A DNA stretch of 64,000 nt from Patescibacteria group bacterium (GCA_023229665.1 JALNYW010000001.1:62001-126000); one strand, 5' to 3'. Positions 1 to 8,004 are shown, numbered from the stretch's first letter. Notes: generated by a model not told the origin, from the letters alone. Numbers and translations: made by a program.

Positions 1-540
1 CACGATGGCCGTCAGGTTCCGTAGCCGTTCTTTTCCCGCCATCATGATCGCTTCCCAACTCTGCCCTTCGTCGAGCTCGCCGTCGCTCATGAGTGCGTAG
101 GTGTGCCATTTCGCTCCGTCCATTCTCGCGGCCAGGGCCATGCCTACGGCTTGTGAGAGTCCTTGCCCCAGGGGTCCGCCGCACGTTTCAATGCCGATGT
201 CGAAGTGGTTATTCGAGTGGCCTTGGAATGGGTGGCCGAGTTTGCGGAGGTTTTTGAGGAAATCTGTACGTGAACAAAAGCCGCGTTGCGCGAGCGTGGC
301 GTAAAGCACCGGACAGATATGGGCATTGGATAGCACGACGCGGTCTCGGTTCGGCAGATCAGGTTTTTTTGGATCTACGTTCAAGAGTTTGAAATACAAG
401 GCCGTAAAAATGTCGGCCATGCCCAAGGGACCGGCCGAGTGGCCGCTCTTCGCTTCCACCAAAGCCGTAATCACGTCTTGGCGGATTTCATTGGCTTTCA
501 GGGCCAGGTCTTTTTCCGAAAGGTTCACGCGTCCCGCCAT
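1..540 (-). CDS. Transketolase, N-terminal (ThDP-binding) part, truncated by window edge
   Basis: The minus-strand frame is open from an ATG at 540 to position 1, giving the first 180 residues. Transketolase moves two-carbon units between sugar phosphates in the non-oxidative pentose phosphate pathway. Visible landmarks are AKSGHSAGPLGMADI near the N-terminus, LSNAHICPVLYA, the GGPLGQGLSQAVGMALA segment, and the thiamine-diphosphate/Mg motif SDGELDEGQSWEA. The usual GDGE is SDGE here, as in many split archaeal-type N-terminal subunits, so the gene may encode only a TktN subunit; the 3' end is needed to tell. The rpiB-rpe pair nearby belongs to the same pathway. A TATAAT on the minus strand lies nine bases before the ATG and no Shine-Dalgarno is seen. 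Confidence 0.88.
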   Translation of the reverse strand, partial: MAGRVNLSEKDLALKANEIRQDVITALVEAKSGHSAGPLGMADIFTALYFKLLNVDPKKPDLPNRDRVVLSNAHICPVLYATLAQRGFCSRTDFLKNLRKLGHPFQGHSNNHFDIGIETCGGPLGQGLSQAVGMALAARMDGAKWHTYALMSDGELDEGQSWEAIMMAGKERLRNLTAIV

Positions 541-549
541 ATATCTTTC

Positions 550-555
550 ATTATA
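550..555 (-). promoter_or_regulatory. -10 box of the transketolase gene
   Basis: TATAAT read on the minus strand, nine bases before the ATG at 540. Transcription would start within a few bases of the start codon, so the mRNA is probably leaderless or nearly so. No convincing -35 is present; that position falls inside the adjacent terminator hairpin. Confidence 0.5.
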
Positions 556-559
556 CATC

Positions 560-586
560 AAAAGCCCCCGCTCTGCGGGGGCTTTT
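560..586 (-). terminator. Intrinsic terminator after the cupredoxin-like gene
   Basis: Perfect inverted repeat AAAAGCCCCCGC / GCGGGGGCTTTT around a three-base loop, with T-rich flanks on both strands. It lies between the stop at 607 and the transketolase start. Confidence 0.85.
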
Positions 587-606
587 GATATTTGATGCTT
601 GGCTGA

Positions 607-1398
607 CTAGTTCACGACGTTGATCGTACCGTTCATGACGGGATAGATCGAGTCGCGGTAGTCATACGAGCCGACGGTGTCGAAGCGCTTGCTGTAGGAA
701 GCGTTCACGGCGATGTCGCCCGAGTTGCCGAAGCTGCCGGTGACATTGTGCACGGCGTTGTCACGGTTGGTGAAGGTCACCGTGGTGCCCTTCTTGACCG
801 TGATGGTGGCCGGGACGTATCCGTTGCCAGCCGAACCGATCGAAACCGTAACCGCGGTCTCATCGAACTGCTTGTCCTGCGAGATGGTCGTGGTGAGCGT
901 CATCACGTTGGCAGGCTGGTAGTCGTTCGCCGTCTGGATCGGCGTACCAATGCGGTAGTTGATGAAGAACGGATCCGGGAGGTCTTCGACGTTGCTCTTC
1001 CAAGCGATGCCGTAGAGGGTCTCGGCGAGCTGTTCGGTTGCGACGTGGCGCAGGATGCCGCCCTGGTCGACGACATAGGTGCGCGGGTCGGTGGTGATCT
1101 TCAACATCTTGCGGCCCGGGCGATAGGTGACGTTGCCACCCAGCGGTACCGTGGACAAGGCGCCATCAGAGATGGTCTTTACGCCGTCGAAGTTGGTGTA
1201 CCAGCTGAAGTACGTCTTGGCATTCGGGAAGACGTAGCGCTTACCGTTCGGGGCGAAGTAATAGACGGTGTCCATGGAGCCCTTGATGAGGTCTCCGGCG
1301 GAGAAGGCGCCCGTGACCGCAGCCTGGGAGGCTACCGGAGCGACGAGCATGGCGACGGTGCCGACGGCGGCAAGGGCGCGCTTGAAACGAGAAATCAT
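607..1398 (-). CDS. Secreted protein: Patescibacteria-type N-terminal module plus degenerate cupredoxin domain
   Basis: 263 residues. A signal peptide (about 1-26, ending ASQA) is followed by a module at about 33-150 with LIKGSMDTVYYFAPNGKRYVFPN and LGGNVTYRPG. The same module occurs in the neighbouring gene ending at 1468. The C-terminal ~85 residues fold like a plastocyanin/cupredoxin: GYVPATITVKKGTTVTFTN, then HNVTG, then a final strand with YRDSIYPVMNGTINV. In copper proteins this last segment normally holds Cys, His and Met; here the Cys and His positions are Asp and Tyr, and only Met is kept, so copper binding is doubtful. Probably extracellular or wall-associated; role unknown. No Shine-Dalgarno is visible before the ATG at 1398. 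Confidence 0.7.
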   Translation of the reverse strand: MISRFKRALAAVGTVAMLVAPVASQAAVTGAFSAGDLIKGSMDTVYYFAPNGKRYVFPNAKTYFSWYTNFDGVKTISDGALSTVPLGGNVTYRPGRKMLKITTDPRTYVVDQGGILRHVATEQLAETLYGIAWKSNVEDLPDPFFINYRIGTPIQTANDYQPANVMTLTTTISQDKQFDETAVTVSIGSAGNGYVPATITVKKGTTVTFTNRDNAVHNVTGSFGNSGDIAVNASYSKRFDTVGSYDYRDSIYPVMNGTINVVN

Positions 1399-1467
1399 AG
1401 CGTGAAAAGAAACGGGTGTGGATGAATAAGCCTTTATAGGATGGAGGGTTTTCCTCGCGCGGTCAAC

Positions 1468-2868
1468 TTATTGCACGACGACCGCGGAAGACGTGGCCGT
1501 TCCGATCATGCCCGGAATGTCTCCGGCGCGACCGATGAAGCGGAATGTTCCGGCGGTAGGACGCATGACTTGCGCCGTACAGAAGCTCGATTCGCAGCGC
1601 TTGATGAGCGTGCCGTCGCTTTCCGTAATTTCGGTGAAGGCGATGCCGTCGTCATCGGAGGCGGAGACCGATACGTCCACGGTTTCACCGCGCAACATCG
1701 AGTTCTTGCCGGGCGTGATGGTGACAACCGGGCGCGGATTGCTCACCACCTCAAAACTCTCGACGGAAGTTTGGCGCGTAAAGCCGTTGGCGTCGCGGAT
1801 CACGCCATAGGCGGTGTGTACGGTTCCGATGGGGGACGTTTCAAGGCCTGTGTAGCGGCACTGTTGGACCACGTTGCAACCACGCACGTTATTTCCGTCC
1901 AGGAAGATGTCAATCGTGTTTGCCACGAAGCTGGAATCAACGTCCACGATGATTTCGCGTTGCGTATCCGGTTTGATTTCCGGATTCGTGATCGTGAGGG
2001 TGACTCCCGGCGATCCGGCGGTGGTCAGAATGGTGCTCGTGGTCCAGGCGCGGTACTGGTCGCCCCAGACGAATTCCGCCACGGCGATAGAGGAAGTGCC
2101 CGTTCCGGTTTGGACATCAGCTCCGCAGGGGCTGTATTCACAATGGCGGGTGAGGATGCCGTTCCAGAAGATATTGATATACCAAAGGCCGGTCGAGGGC
2201 TGGGCCGAGGCGATCAACGTGATGGTTTGATTGATGGACGGTTCTTCGGGAGTCGCGCTCAGGGTTCCGGTGCGGGTTGGCGTGGGAGCCGGAGGCGTGC
2301 TCGTCGTCGTGGTCGGTGTGGGAGCCGGAGGCGGCGTGGTCGGTTGTTCCAGGTTTCGGTCGCGGTTGATGGAGGTCGAGAGCGCAAGCTCATTCGCTAC
2401 CGAGTATTCGCCGGCGCTCGGAATCGGGTTGCCGATGCGGTAGTTCACGAAATACGTATCCGCGATATCGTCGATTTTGGTATTCCAGTCCGCGCCGTAT
2501 AAATCACGCGCGACCGATTCGGTTTGGACCCAGCGCAAAGTTCCGCCGGCGGCCACGGCATAGACTTTCGGATCGGTATTGATTTTCACCATCTTCAAAC
2601 CGGGGCGGTACGTGACATTGCCGCCAAGGGGCAGGCTCGCCAGTTCGCTGTCGCTGATGGTCTGCACGGAATCGAATCCCGCATACCAGGTGTTATAGAC
2701 TTTTTCATTCGGAAAGACGTATCGCTTCCCATCCGCGCCGCAATAATAGACGGAGGAGAGGGAGCCCTTGATCAGGGTGCCGGACGTGCATCCGGCGGCG
2801 TGGCCAAGGAGCGGGGCAAACAGGAGGCTTGAGCTCGCAAGCCCAATCAAAAAACGCTTGGTAGTCAT
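1468..2868 (-). CDS. Secreted protein with the same N-terminal module, Thr/Pro linker and Ig-like repeats
   Basis: 466 residues from the ATG at 2868, chosen because a signal peptide (MTTKRFLIGLASSSLLFAP, cleavage after GHA) starts there; the frame is open further upstream without such a peptide. Residues ~28-150 hold the module shared with the previous gene (LIKGSLSSVYYCGADGKRYVFPN, LGGNVTYRPGLKM). A linker of Thr and Pro (about 180-205) follows, then about three Ig/bacterial-cadherin-like domains of ~80 residues (PSINQTITLIASA, PRPVVTITPGKNSMLRGETVDVSVSASDDDGI) with paired cysteines. It resembles a wall-anchored surface protein; no anchor or enzymatic motif is seen. A TACACT -10 sits eight bases before the ATG. 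Confidence 0.65.
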   Translation of the reverse strand: MTTKRFLIGLASSSLLFAPLLGHAAGCTSGTLIKGSLSSVYYCGADGKRYVFPNEKVYNTWYAGFDSVQTISDSELASLPLGGNVTYRPGLKMVKINTDPKVYAVAAGGTLRWVQTESVARDLYGADWNTKIDDIADTYFVNYRIGNPIPSAGEYSVANELALSTSINRDRNLEQPTTPPPAPTPTTTTSTPPAPTPTRTGTLSATPEEPSINQTITLIASAQPSTGLWYINIFWNGILTRHCEYSPCGADVQTGTGTSSIAVAEFVWGDQYRAWTTSTILTTAGSPGVTLTITNPEIKPDTQREIIVDVDSSFVANTIDIFLDGNNVRGCNVVQQCRYTGLETSPIGTVHTAYGVIRDANGFTRQTSVESFEVVSNPRPVVTITPGKNSMLRGETVDVSVSASDDDGIAFTEITESDGTLIKRCESSFCTAQVMRPTAGTFRFIGRAGDIPGMIGTATSSAVVVQ

Positions 2869-2876
2869 ACGCGGAT

Positions 2877-2882
2877 AGTGTA
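2877..2882 (-). promoter_or_regulatory. -10 box with TGn extension, gene starting at 2868
   Basis: TACACT on the minus strand, preceded by TGG (extended -10 form), eight bases before the ATG. Predicts a leaderless or near-leaderless mRNA. Confidence 0.5.
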
Positions 2883-2909
2883 CCACGCCACGCGCGTCTA
2901 CGCGGCACG

Positions 2910-3545
2910 TTAAACGCCCTCGATCAGTTTTTTCAGGCTTTGGGCGGCGGCTCGCGGATGCGCGTCCGCAAAGATCGCCGATGCTGCGCAAATCCGGTCT
3001 ACGCCGGCATTCAATAGTTGCGGGATAAGGGCCCGGGTAATCCCGCCGTCAAACCCAATGGTCAAAGACGGCCAACGCTCCTTTATTTCTTTTGCTTTGC
3101 TGATGGTGGAGGGGATGAGCGCTTGTCCGCTCCAGCCGGGCGTTACGCCCAAGACCAAGACTTCATCCAGTTGTTCGATAAACGGTTCCAGCCGTTCGAG
3201 GGGCGTTTCCGGCGAGAGGGCGAGCCCGCATTCAAGGCCGAGCGCCTCGCATTCATTCAAGACGGCTCGGTGGTCAATCGGAATTTCAAAATGCCACAAG
3301 GCTCGTACGAATTGCGGAACGCGTTTCCATGCACGGATAACCGACAACGGATCCGACACCATGAGGTGCAATTCGATTTCAAGCGTCGTATCCAAAGCGG
3401 CGGCTTCGTAATAGGTGCGGTTGGAAACGAAGTGTCCGTCCAGGCAATCGATCTGGATGCACTTCGCGATGCCTTCAACGATCTTCAAGCGTTCGCGGAA
3501 GGTGTCCGCGTCTTTTGCGAGGATGGCGGGAATGAGCTCGGCCAT
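2910..3545 (-). CDS. rpe: Ribulose-phosphate 3-epimerase family protein
   Basis: 211 residues with the TIM-barrel landmarks of Rpe, which interconverts ribulose 5-phosphate and xylulose 5-phosphate: AELIPAILAKD at the N-terminus, QIDCLDGHFVSN, ELHLMV, LVLGVTPGWSGQ and FDGGI. The loop usually reading NPGFGGQ is TPGWSGQ. The first metal-binding His of the HxDxMDGHF motif is Gln (QIDCLDGHF), while the Asp of that motif, the His of HLMV and the Asp of DGGI remain. This is a divergent member; activity is likely but not certain. Its start lies one base from the end of rpiB, so the two are co-transcribed. Confidence 0.82.
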   Translation of the reverse strand: MAELIPAILAKDADTFRERLKIVEGIAKCIQIDCLDGHFVSNRTYYEAAALDTTLEIELHLMVSDPLSVIRAWKRVPQFVRALWHFEIPIDHRAVLNECEALGLECGLALSPETPLERLEPFIEQLDEVLVLGVTPGWSGQALIPSTISKAKEIKERWPSLTIGFDGGITRALIPQLLNAGVDRICAASAIFADAHPRAAAQSLKKLIEGV

Positions 3546-3546
3546 G

Positions 3547-3981
3547 TTAGTCGCGGATATCGTCGAGTTGCTTGACGCGGCGCACGTGGCGCTTCTCTTT
3601 CGACGGTTTCGCTTTCAAAAACGCGGCGATGATCTTTTTTGCGGCGGCCGGTTTCGTGATCCAGCCTCCCAACACGAGCGCGTTGGCATGATTGTGTTCG
3701 CGCGCGAGTTTCGCGTCCTTGTCCGTGCGCGCGACAATGGCTCGCATGCCCCGAAATCGGTTGGCGGCGATATCCATGCCGTGTCCCGTTCCGCAAAACA
3801 AAAGTCCGAGCGCGTTTTTGTCTTGCAGGACGGCCATGGCGACTTTTCGGGCCGCGAGGGGATAGTCATCGCCTTCGATCTTGGCCGGGCTTAAGTCCAT
3901 GGAATTCTTCAAAACGCCTTTTACCGCTTCCTTAAGGGCAAAACCGGCATGGTCGGCTCCGAGGTAGATGGTGGTCTTCAT
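3547..3981 (-). CDS. rpiB: Ribose 5-phosphate isomerase B
   Basis: 144 residues from MKTTIYLGADHAGF. Converts ribose 5-phosphate to ribulose 5-phosphate. Family signatures are GADHAGF (phosphate binding), LLFCGTGHGMDIAANRFRG with the catalytic Cys, and REHNHANALVLGG. The C-terminus carries a basic tail (SKEKRHVRRVKQ). An in-frame ATG two codons upstream (3987) is an alternative start; both follow an AACCTATG context without Shine-Dalgarno. Divergent from ileS, with rpe directly downstream. Together with transketolase it makes a non-oxidative pentose phosphate set. Confidence 0.92.
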   Translation of the reverse strand: MKTTIYLGADHAGFALKEAVKGVLKNSMDLSPAKIEGDDYPLAARKVAMAVLQDKNALGLLFCGTGHGMDIAANRFRGMRAIVARTDKDAKLAREHNHANALVLGGWITKPAAAKKIIAAFLKAKPSKEKRHVRRVKQLDDIRD

Positions 3982-4043
3982 GGGCATAGGTTGCTTGACC
4001 GTGGATGAAATTCGACGCATTCTTAGCGAGTTGCAACAAGTAT

Positions 4044-7000
4044 ATGTCAGACACCTCAAAGTCCGCCACAGGCGGATCCGCCTCCGGCGGACCACAAGCG
4101 CCGCTTCTCCCGAGAATCGAAGAGGAGATCTTGGCGTATTGGAAAAAGCACGATATTTTCCGCCGCTCTATTGAGGAGCGCCCGGAATCCAAGGGCTACG
4201 CGTTTTATGACGGTCCGCCATTCGCGACCGGCATGCCGCATCACGGCAACCTTTTGCAGAGCGTGATCAAGGACGTGGTGCCGCGCTATTGGACGATGAA
4301 AGGGTACCGCGTGCCGCGCGTGTGGGGTTGGGATTGTCACGGCCTTCCGGTCGAAGCCCTGATTCAAAAAGAATTAAAACTCCAAGGCAAGCCGGCCATC
4401 GAAGAATACGGCGTCGCGGAATTCAATCGTGCGTGTGCGAATTCGGTTTTGAAATATGCCGAAGAATGGAAGAGTTATGTCGAACGCATCGGCCGTTGGG
4501 TCGAGTTCGACGGTGCCTATAAAACAATGGACCATACCTTTACCGAATCGGTGTGGTGGGCGTTTGCCGAACTTTGGAAAAAGAAACTCATCTATAAAGG
4601 ATTACGTGTCTCGTTTTTCTCGCCGTCGAACGGCACGCCGCTCTCCAACTTCGAAGTGGCGATGGAGAATTCGTACGTGGATGCGGAAGACCCGTCCGTG
4701 ATCGTGAAATTCCCGGTTATCGGGGAGAAAGACACCTATTTTCTCGCTTGGACGACGACGCCTTGGACGCTTCCGGCCAATGTCGCGCTCGCCGTGCATC
4801 CGGATGAAATGTACGTGAAGGTGCGTGTGCATGCGCGCAAGGAAACCTATTGGTTCGCCGATACGCTGAGCTCGAAAGTTCTGCGCGAGTATTTCCCGCT
4901 GCAAGAAAAGCAAAATGATTTTGAAATCTTGGAAAAACGCGCGGGTTCCGGCTTGGTCGGCATGTCCTACGAGCCGCCATTCGTCTTTGATGACGCGACG
5001 CGCGAACGTCTGACGGGCCGCGCCGGAAACATCATCTACCAGGTGATCGCGATGGACTATGTCACCATTGAAGACGGAACGGGCATCGTACACACGGCTC
5101 CGGCGTTCGGCGAAGAAGACTTCCGCGCGTCGAATGAACGCAAGCTTCCCGTTTTGGTCACGCTCGACGACAACGGCGTTCAGCTTCCGGGCGTTCCGTT
5201 GGTCGCCGGCATGGGATTCATGGAATCCAACGGACCCATCGTGAAGGATTTGGAATCCCGCGGCCGGTTATTCCGTTCGGAAACCGTTACCCACTCGGTG
5301 GCGATTTTTGCACGCAATAATACGCGCCTGATTTATAAGGCGCAGGACGCCTGGTACGTGGACGTCACCAAACTCAAGCCGAAAATGCGCAAAACGGCGG
5401 CCAAGATCAATTGGCATCCGGAACATATTAAGGAGGGGCGTTTCGGCAAAGGAATCGAAACCGCGCCGGACTGGTGCATTTCACGCAGTCGTTTTTGGGG
5501 CGCGCCTTTGCCGGTCTGGACCAATGCCGACGGCACGGACGTGCAAGTATTCGGCTCCATTGCCGAACTCGAAAAGGCCGCGAAGCAGAAAATCAACGTG
5601 AAAGATCTCATGTCCCTCCACCGTCCGGCCGTGGATGAGATCACGTTCAAGAACGCGAAGGGCGAAGAGATGCGTCGCATCCCGGATGTCTTCGATTGCT
5701 GGTTTGAGTCCGGTTCGATGCCGTACGCGTCCATTCATTATCCGTTTGAGAATAAGCCCTGGTTCAAGGCGAATTTTCCGGCCGACTTCATCAGCGAAGG
5801 CCAGGATCAAACGCGCGGCTGGTTTTATAACCTGCACGTTTTGTCCACGGCCCTGTTCGGTAAGCCAGCGTTTAAGGATGTCACATGTACCGGTTTGGTG
5901 TTGGCCGAAGATGGCCGCAAAATGTCGAAGAGCCTCAAGAATTATCCGGATCCGGTGGATGTCTTCAATACCCATGGTGCTGATGCTTTGCGTTATTACC
6001 TGATGTCTTCGCCGGTGGTAGAGGCTGACTCGCTCAATTTCTCCGAGCGTGATTTGCAAACCATCGTGCGCGGATTCTTGAACCTGTTCTGGAACGTCAA
6101 AACCTTCTACGCGACCTATGCCGAGGGGCAATCCGTCCGCCTTGCCAAGCCCCGCAGCGCGCATGTCCTCGACCGCTGGATGTTCGCGCGGCTGAATTCC
6201 GTCTTGCAGGAAGTCACGGAAGCGATGGATGGATATGAGTTGGCCCGCGCCGCGCGTCCGTTGCGCGCCTTGGTCGAGGATCTTTCGACGTGGTGGCTCC
6301 GCCGCTCGCGCGACCGCATGAAATCGGAAAATGCCTTCAATCGTGCCGATGCCTTGCGTACGTTGTACGAAGTCTTGCTTGAAATGGCCAAGATGCTCGC
6401 GCCGTTTACGCCGTTCATCGCGGAAAAAGTGTATCTGGATATCGGCGGCAAGCTTTCGTCCGTGCATCTTGAAAAGTGGTCGAAGAGCGATGCACGCTTG
6501 ATCGACGCGCGTCTCTTGGCCGATATGGCTCTGGTGCGCAGCGCGGCCTCTAAGGGCCACGAGCAACGCTCAATGTCCAAGATTCCGGTTCGCCAGGCTC
6601 TGGCTGCGGCGATCGTACTTGTGAAAGATGCCGAAGAAGCCGCGCGCTTGATGCGTCAGTCGGATTTGATGCAACTGCTCGCCGAAGAATTGAACGTCGA
6701 AGCCGTGCGCATCGAAGCAAAAAAGGATTTGGCCGAAGACTGGACTGTTGAGCTCGACACCGTCATTACGCCGGAATTGAAGCGCAAGGGATTGCGCCGC
6801 GAATTCGTGCGTACCATCATGTCCCTCCGCAAAGAGGCGCATCTTGAACCGAGCGACCGTATCCGCCTGATGCTGTCCGCCATCGAAGGCGAATTGCGTG
6901 ATGCCTTGGATGAAAAGCGCGCGGAAGTCCTGCGCGACCTGAAGGCCGAAGATATTTCCTACGAATTGCCGGAAGAAGAAACGTCCATGTTGATCAGTGA

Positions 7001-7052
7001 TGCGGAGGTCGGGGGAGACAAATTCCGCGTAGCTATCGAGAAAATGAGCTAA
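4044..7052 (+). CDS. ileS: Isoleucyl-tRNA synthetase
   Basis: About 1002 residues, class I synthetase charging tRNA-Ile. The HIGH-type motif is PPFATGMPHHGN, the KMSKS loop is DGRKMSKSLKNYPDP, and WGWDCHGLPVE and SEGQDQTRGWFY are typical of IleS. Length and the PPFATG..HHGN form match the type found in eukaryotes and some bacteria. A CP1 editing domain lies between the motifs and an anticodon-binding region lies at the C-terminus. The ATG at 4044 is preferred; an in-frame ATG at 4005 is possible. Residues ~7-17 (ATGGSASGGPQ) are encoded by a 32-base palindromic repeat, which probably extended the N-terminus. A strong terminator follows. Confidence 0.95.
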   Translation: MSDTSKSATGGSASGGPQAPLLPRIEEEILAYWKKHDIFRRSIEERPESKGYAFYDGPPFATGMPHHGNLLQSVIKDVVPRYWTMKGYRVPRVWGWDCHGLPVEALIQKELKLQGKPAIEEYGVAEFNRACANSVLKYAEEWKSYVERIGRWVEFDGAYKTMDHTFTESVWWAFAELWKKKLIYKGLRVSFFSPSNGTPLSNFEVAMENSYVDAEDPSVIVKFPVIGEKDTYFLAWTTTPWTLPANVALAVHPDEMYVKVRVHARKETYWFADTLSSKVLREYFPLQEKQNDFEILEKRAGSGLVGMSYEPPFVFDDATRERLTGRAGNIIYQVIAMDYVTIEDGTGIVHTAPAFGEEDFRASNERKLPVLVTLDDNGVQLPGVPLVAGMGFMESNGPIVKDLESRGRLFRSETVTHSVAIFARNNTRLIYKAQDAWYVDVTKLKPKMRKTAAKINWHPEHIKEGRFGKGIETAPDWCISRSRFWGAPLPVWTNADGTDVQVFGSIAELEKAAKQKINVKDLMSLHRPAVDEITFKNAKGEEMRRIPDVFDCWFESGSMPYASIHYPFENKPWFKANFPADFISEGQDQTRGWFYNLHVLSTALFGKPAFKDVTCTGLVLAEDGRKMSKSLKNYPDPVDVFNTHGADALRYYLMSSPVVEADSLNFSERDLQTIVRGFLNLFWNVKTFYATYAEGQSVRLAKPRSAHVLDRWMFARLNSVLQEVTEAMDGYELARAARPLRALVEDLSTWWLRRSRDRMKSENAFNRADALRTLYEVLLEMAKMLAPFTPFIAEKVYLDIGGKLSSVHLEKWSKSDARLIDARLLADMALVRSAASKGHEQRSMSKIPVRQALAAAIVLVKDAEEAARLMRQSDLMQLLAEELNVEAVRIEAKKDLAEDWTVELDTVITPELKRKGLRREFVRTIMSLRKEAHLEPSDRIRLMLSAIEGELRDALDEKRAEVLRDLKAEDISYELPEEETSMLISDAEVGGDKFRVAIEKMS
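4061..4092 (+). repeat. Palindromic repeat inside the 5' end of ileS
   Basis: Outer arms GTCCGCC (4061-4067) and GGCGGAC (4086-4092) enclose the perfect palindrome GGCGGATCCGCC (4071-4082). It is read in frame as low-complexity Gly/Ser. The nested GGCGGA/TCCGCC pattern looks like a small dispersed repeat rather than synthetase sequence. Confidence 0.7.
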
Positions 7053-7064
7053 CGTAACACCTCC

Positions 7065-7092
7065 AAAACCCCGCCTTTGATGGCGGGGTTTT
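7065..7092 (+). terminator. Intrinsic terminator after ileS
   Basis: Perfect 11-bp stem AAAACCCCGCC / GGCGGGGTTTT with loop TTTGAT. Confidence 0.9.
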
Positions 7093-7095
7093 GAG

Positions 7096-7104
7096 TGCTA
7101 CGAT
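7096..7104 (+). promoter_or_regulatory. Extended -10 (TGCTACGAT) of the gene at 7112
   Basis: TGc plus TACGAT, seven bases before the ATG, within a few bases of the ileS terminator. Points to a leaderless mRNA. Confidence 0.45.
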
Positions 7105-7111
7105 CCTGGGC

Positions 7112-7609
7112 ATGTCGAGACCGGCGGCTGCCATCCTGATTACGCTCGTGCTTGCCGTGGGCATCTTTTTTGGCGCGACCTTGCCACGGTCTTCCTCTTC
7201 GCCGGAGAACGCGAAACCCGAACAGCCAACCGAGACGAAGGCGGATGCCAGGGTGTTGAACATCCGGCAACAAACCTATCGCGAAACATTGAATAATAAC
7301 GGGGATCCGGTCGGCCATATCGTGACGCTCACGGGCGTCGTCAGCAGTAGCTTGCTCGTCACGCACGAAATCCGTGAACAGGACCGGCAGCAGCTCCCGC
7401 TCGTAAGCGGGGAAGTGCTGCGGCGTGACGGATTCGTCTTCGCGGGGCTGACCGATGAATTGCTGTTTGTCCGCCAATGGGGCGTCTTGCAGATCCAGCG
7501 GCAAATCGAAGTAGAAAACGAAACGCCGGATATGCCGTCCGATGTCCTTCCGCTGGAGGTGATTGCCACGTACGAAATAGGAGAGACGACCACGGTCGCC
7601 TTTGAATAA
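7112..7609 (+). CDS. Membrane-anchored protein of unknown function
   Basis: 165 residues. One N-terminal transmembrane segment (about 5-24, AAAILITLVLAVGIFFGATL), a short Ser/Pro/Glu linker, then a soluble domain of ~120 residues with alternating beta-strand pattern (GHIVTLTGVVSSSLLVTHEI, LLFVRQWGVLQIQ). The domain is probably extracytoplasmic. No family recognised and no catalytic motif seen. Monocistronic, lying between the ileS terminator and its own terminator. Confidence 0.65.
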   Translation: MSRPAAAILITLVLAVGIFFGATLPRSSSSPENAKPEQPTETKADARVLNIRQQTYRETLNNNGDPVGHIVTLTGVVSSSLLVTHEIREQDRQQLPLVSGEVLRRDGFVFAGLTDELLFVRQWGVLQIQRQIEVENETPDMPSDVLPLEVIATYEIGETTTVAFE

Positions 7610-7638
7610 AAACACCCCCGGTTTCAGGGGGTGTTTTT
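7608..7638 (+). terminator. Intrinsic terminator, possibly bidirectional
   Basis: Perfect 12-bp stem AAAAACACCCCC / GGGGGTGTTTTT. It can serve the gene ending at 7609 and also the tRNA-Arg reading toward it on the minus strand. Confidence 0.9.
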
Positions 7639-7640
7639 CA

Positions 7641-7717
7641 TGGTGCGCCCCAGACGATTCGAACGTCTGACCTCTTCCTTCGGAGGGAAGCGCTCTATCC
7701 AGCTGAGCTAGGGGCGC
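7641..7717 (-). tRNA. tRNA-Arg (anticodon CCG)
   Basis: 77 nt on the minus strand with acceptor GCGCCCC/GGGGCGC, D-stem GCTC/GAGC, anticodon stem CTTCC/GGAAG around loop CTCCGAA (anticodon CCG), and T-arm AGACG/CGTCT with loop TTCGAAT. The 3' CCA is encoded in the genome. Confidence 0.95.
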
Positions 7718-7753
7718 ATGGAAACGGTCGGATCGTAGCCTAGGCAGGCGCGT

Positions 7754-7782
7754 TTGACAATTGAATAAGATGGGGGTAGATT
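7754..7782 (+). promoter_or_regulatory. Promoter of tRNA-Lys
   Basis: TTGACA (7754-7759), 17-base spacer, TAGATT (7777-7782). The predicted start is about 14 bases before the mature tRNA. Confidence 0.8.
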
Positions 7783-7802
7783 CTTGCAACGTTGGCCAAT
7801 TT

Positions 7803-7878
7803 GCAGCGGTAGCTCAGCTGGTAGAGCAGGGGCCTCTTAAGCCCAAGGTCCTGGGTTCGACCCCCAGCCGCTGCACCA
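7803..7878 (+). tRNA. tRNA-Lys (anticodon CTT)
   Basis: 76 nt with acceptor GCAGCGG/CCGCTGC, D-stem GCTC/GAGC, anticodon loop CTCTTAA giving anticodon CTT, and T-arm CTGGG/CCCAG with loop TTCGACC. The CCA end is encoded. The outermost anticodon-stem pair is a G-A mismatch. Confidence 0.93.
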
Positions 7879-7883
7879 TCGAT

Positions 7884-7910
7884 AAAACGTCCCAAAAGGG
7901 GCGTTTTTTC
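7884..7910 (+). terminator. Intrinsic terminator after tRNA-Lys
   Basis: Stem AACGTCCC / GGGGCGTT (one G-U pair) with loop AAAA and a run of T. Confidence 0.85.
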
Positions 7911-7925
7911 GTTGCGGGTGGCGGG

Positions 7926-7954
7926 TTGACTTTTTGGCCAGTATTCGTTAAAGA
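7926..7954 (+). promoter_or_regulatory. Putative promoter of the zinc-ribbon gene at 8005
   Basis: TTGACT (7926-7931), 17-base spacer, weak -10 TAAAGA (7949-7954). Confidence 0.45.
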
Positions 7955-8004
7955 TTTTATGCGCAAAAGCGCTCATTCATTGTTTGGAAGAAGGGTAGGT
8001 ATTG

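Noticed and set aside
748..1425. 225-codon open frame on the plus strand
   Set aside because: Antisense to the cupredoxin-like gene; Arg/Asp/Val-rich without any motif.
4005..4043. Upstream ATG of ileS at 4005
   Set aside because: It adds MKFDAFLASCNKY, which does not resemble IleS. The ATG at 4044 is closer to the conserved core, though not proven.
5481..6566. 361-codon open frame antisense to ileS
   Set aside because: Shadow ORF within a conserved synthetase.
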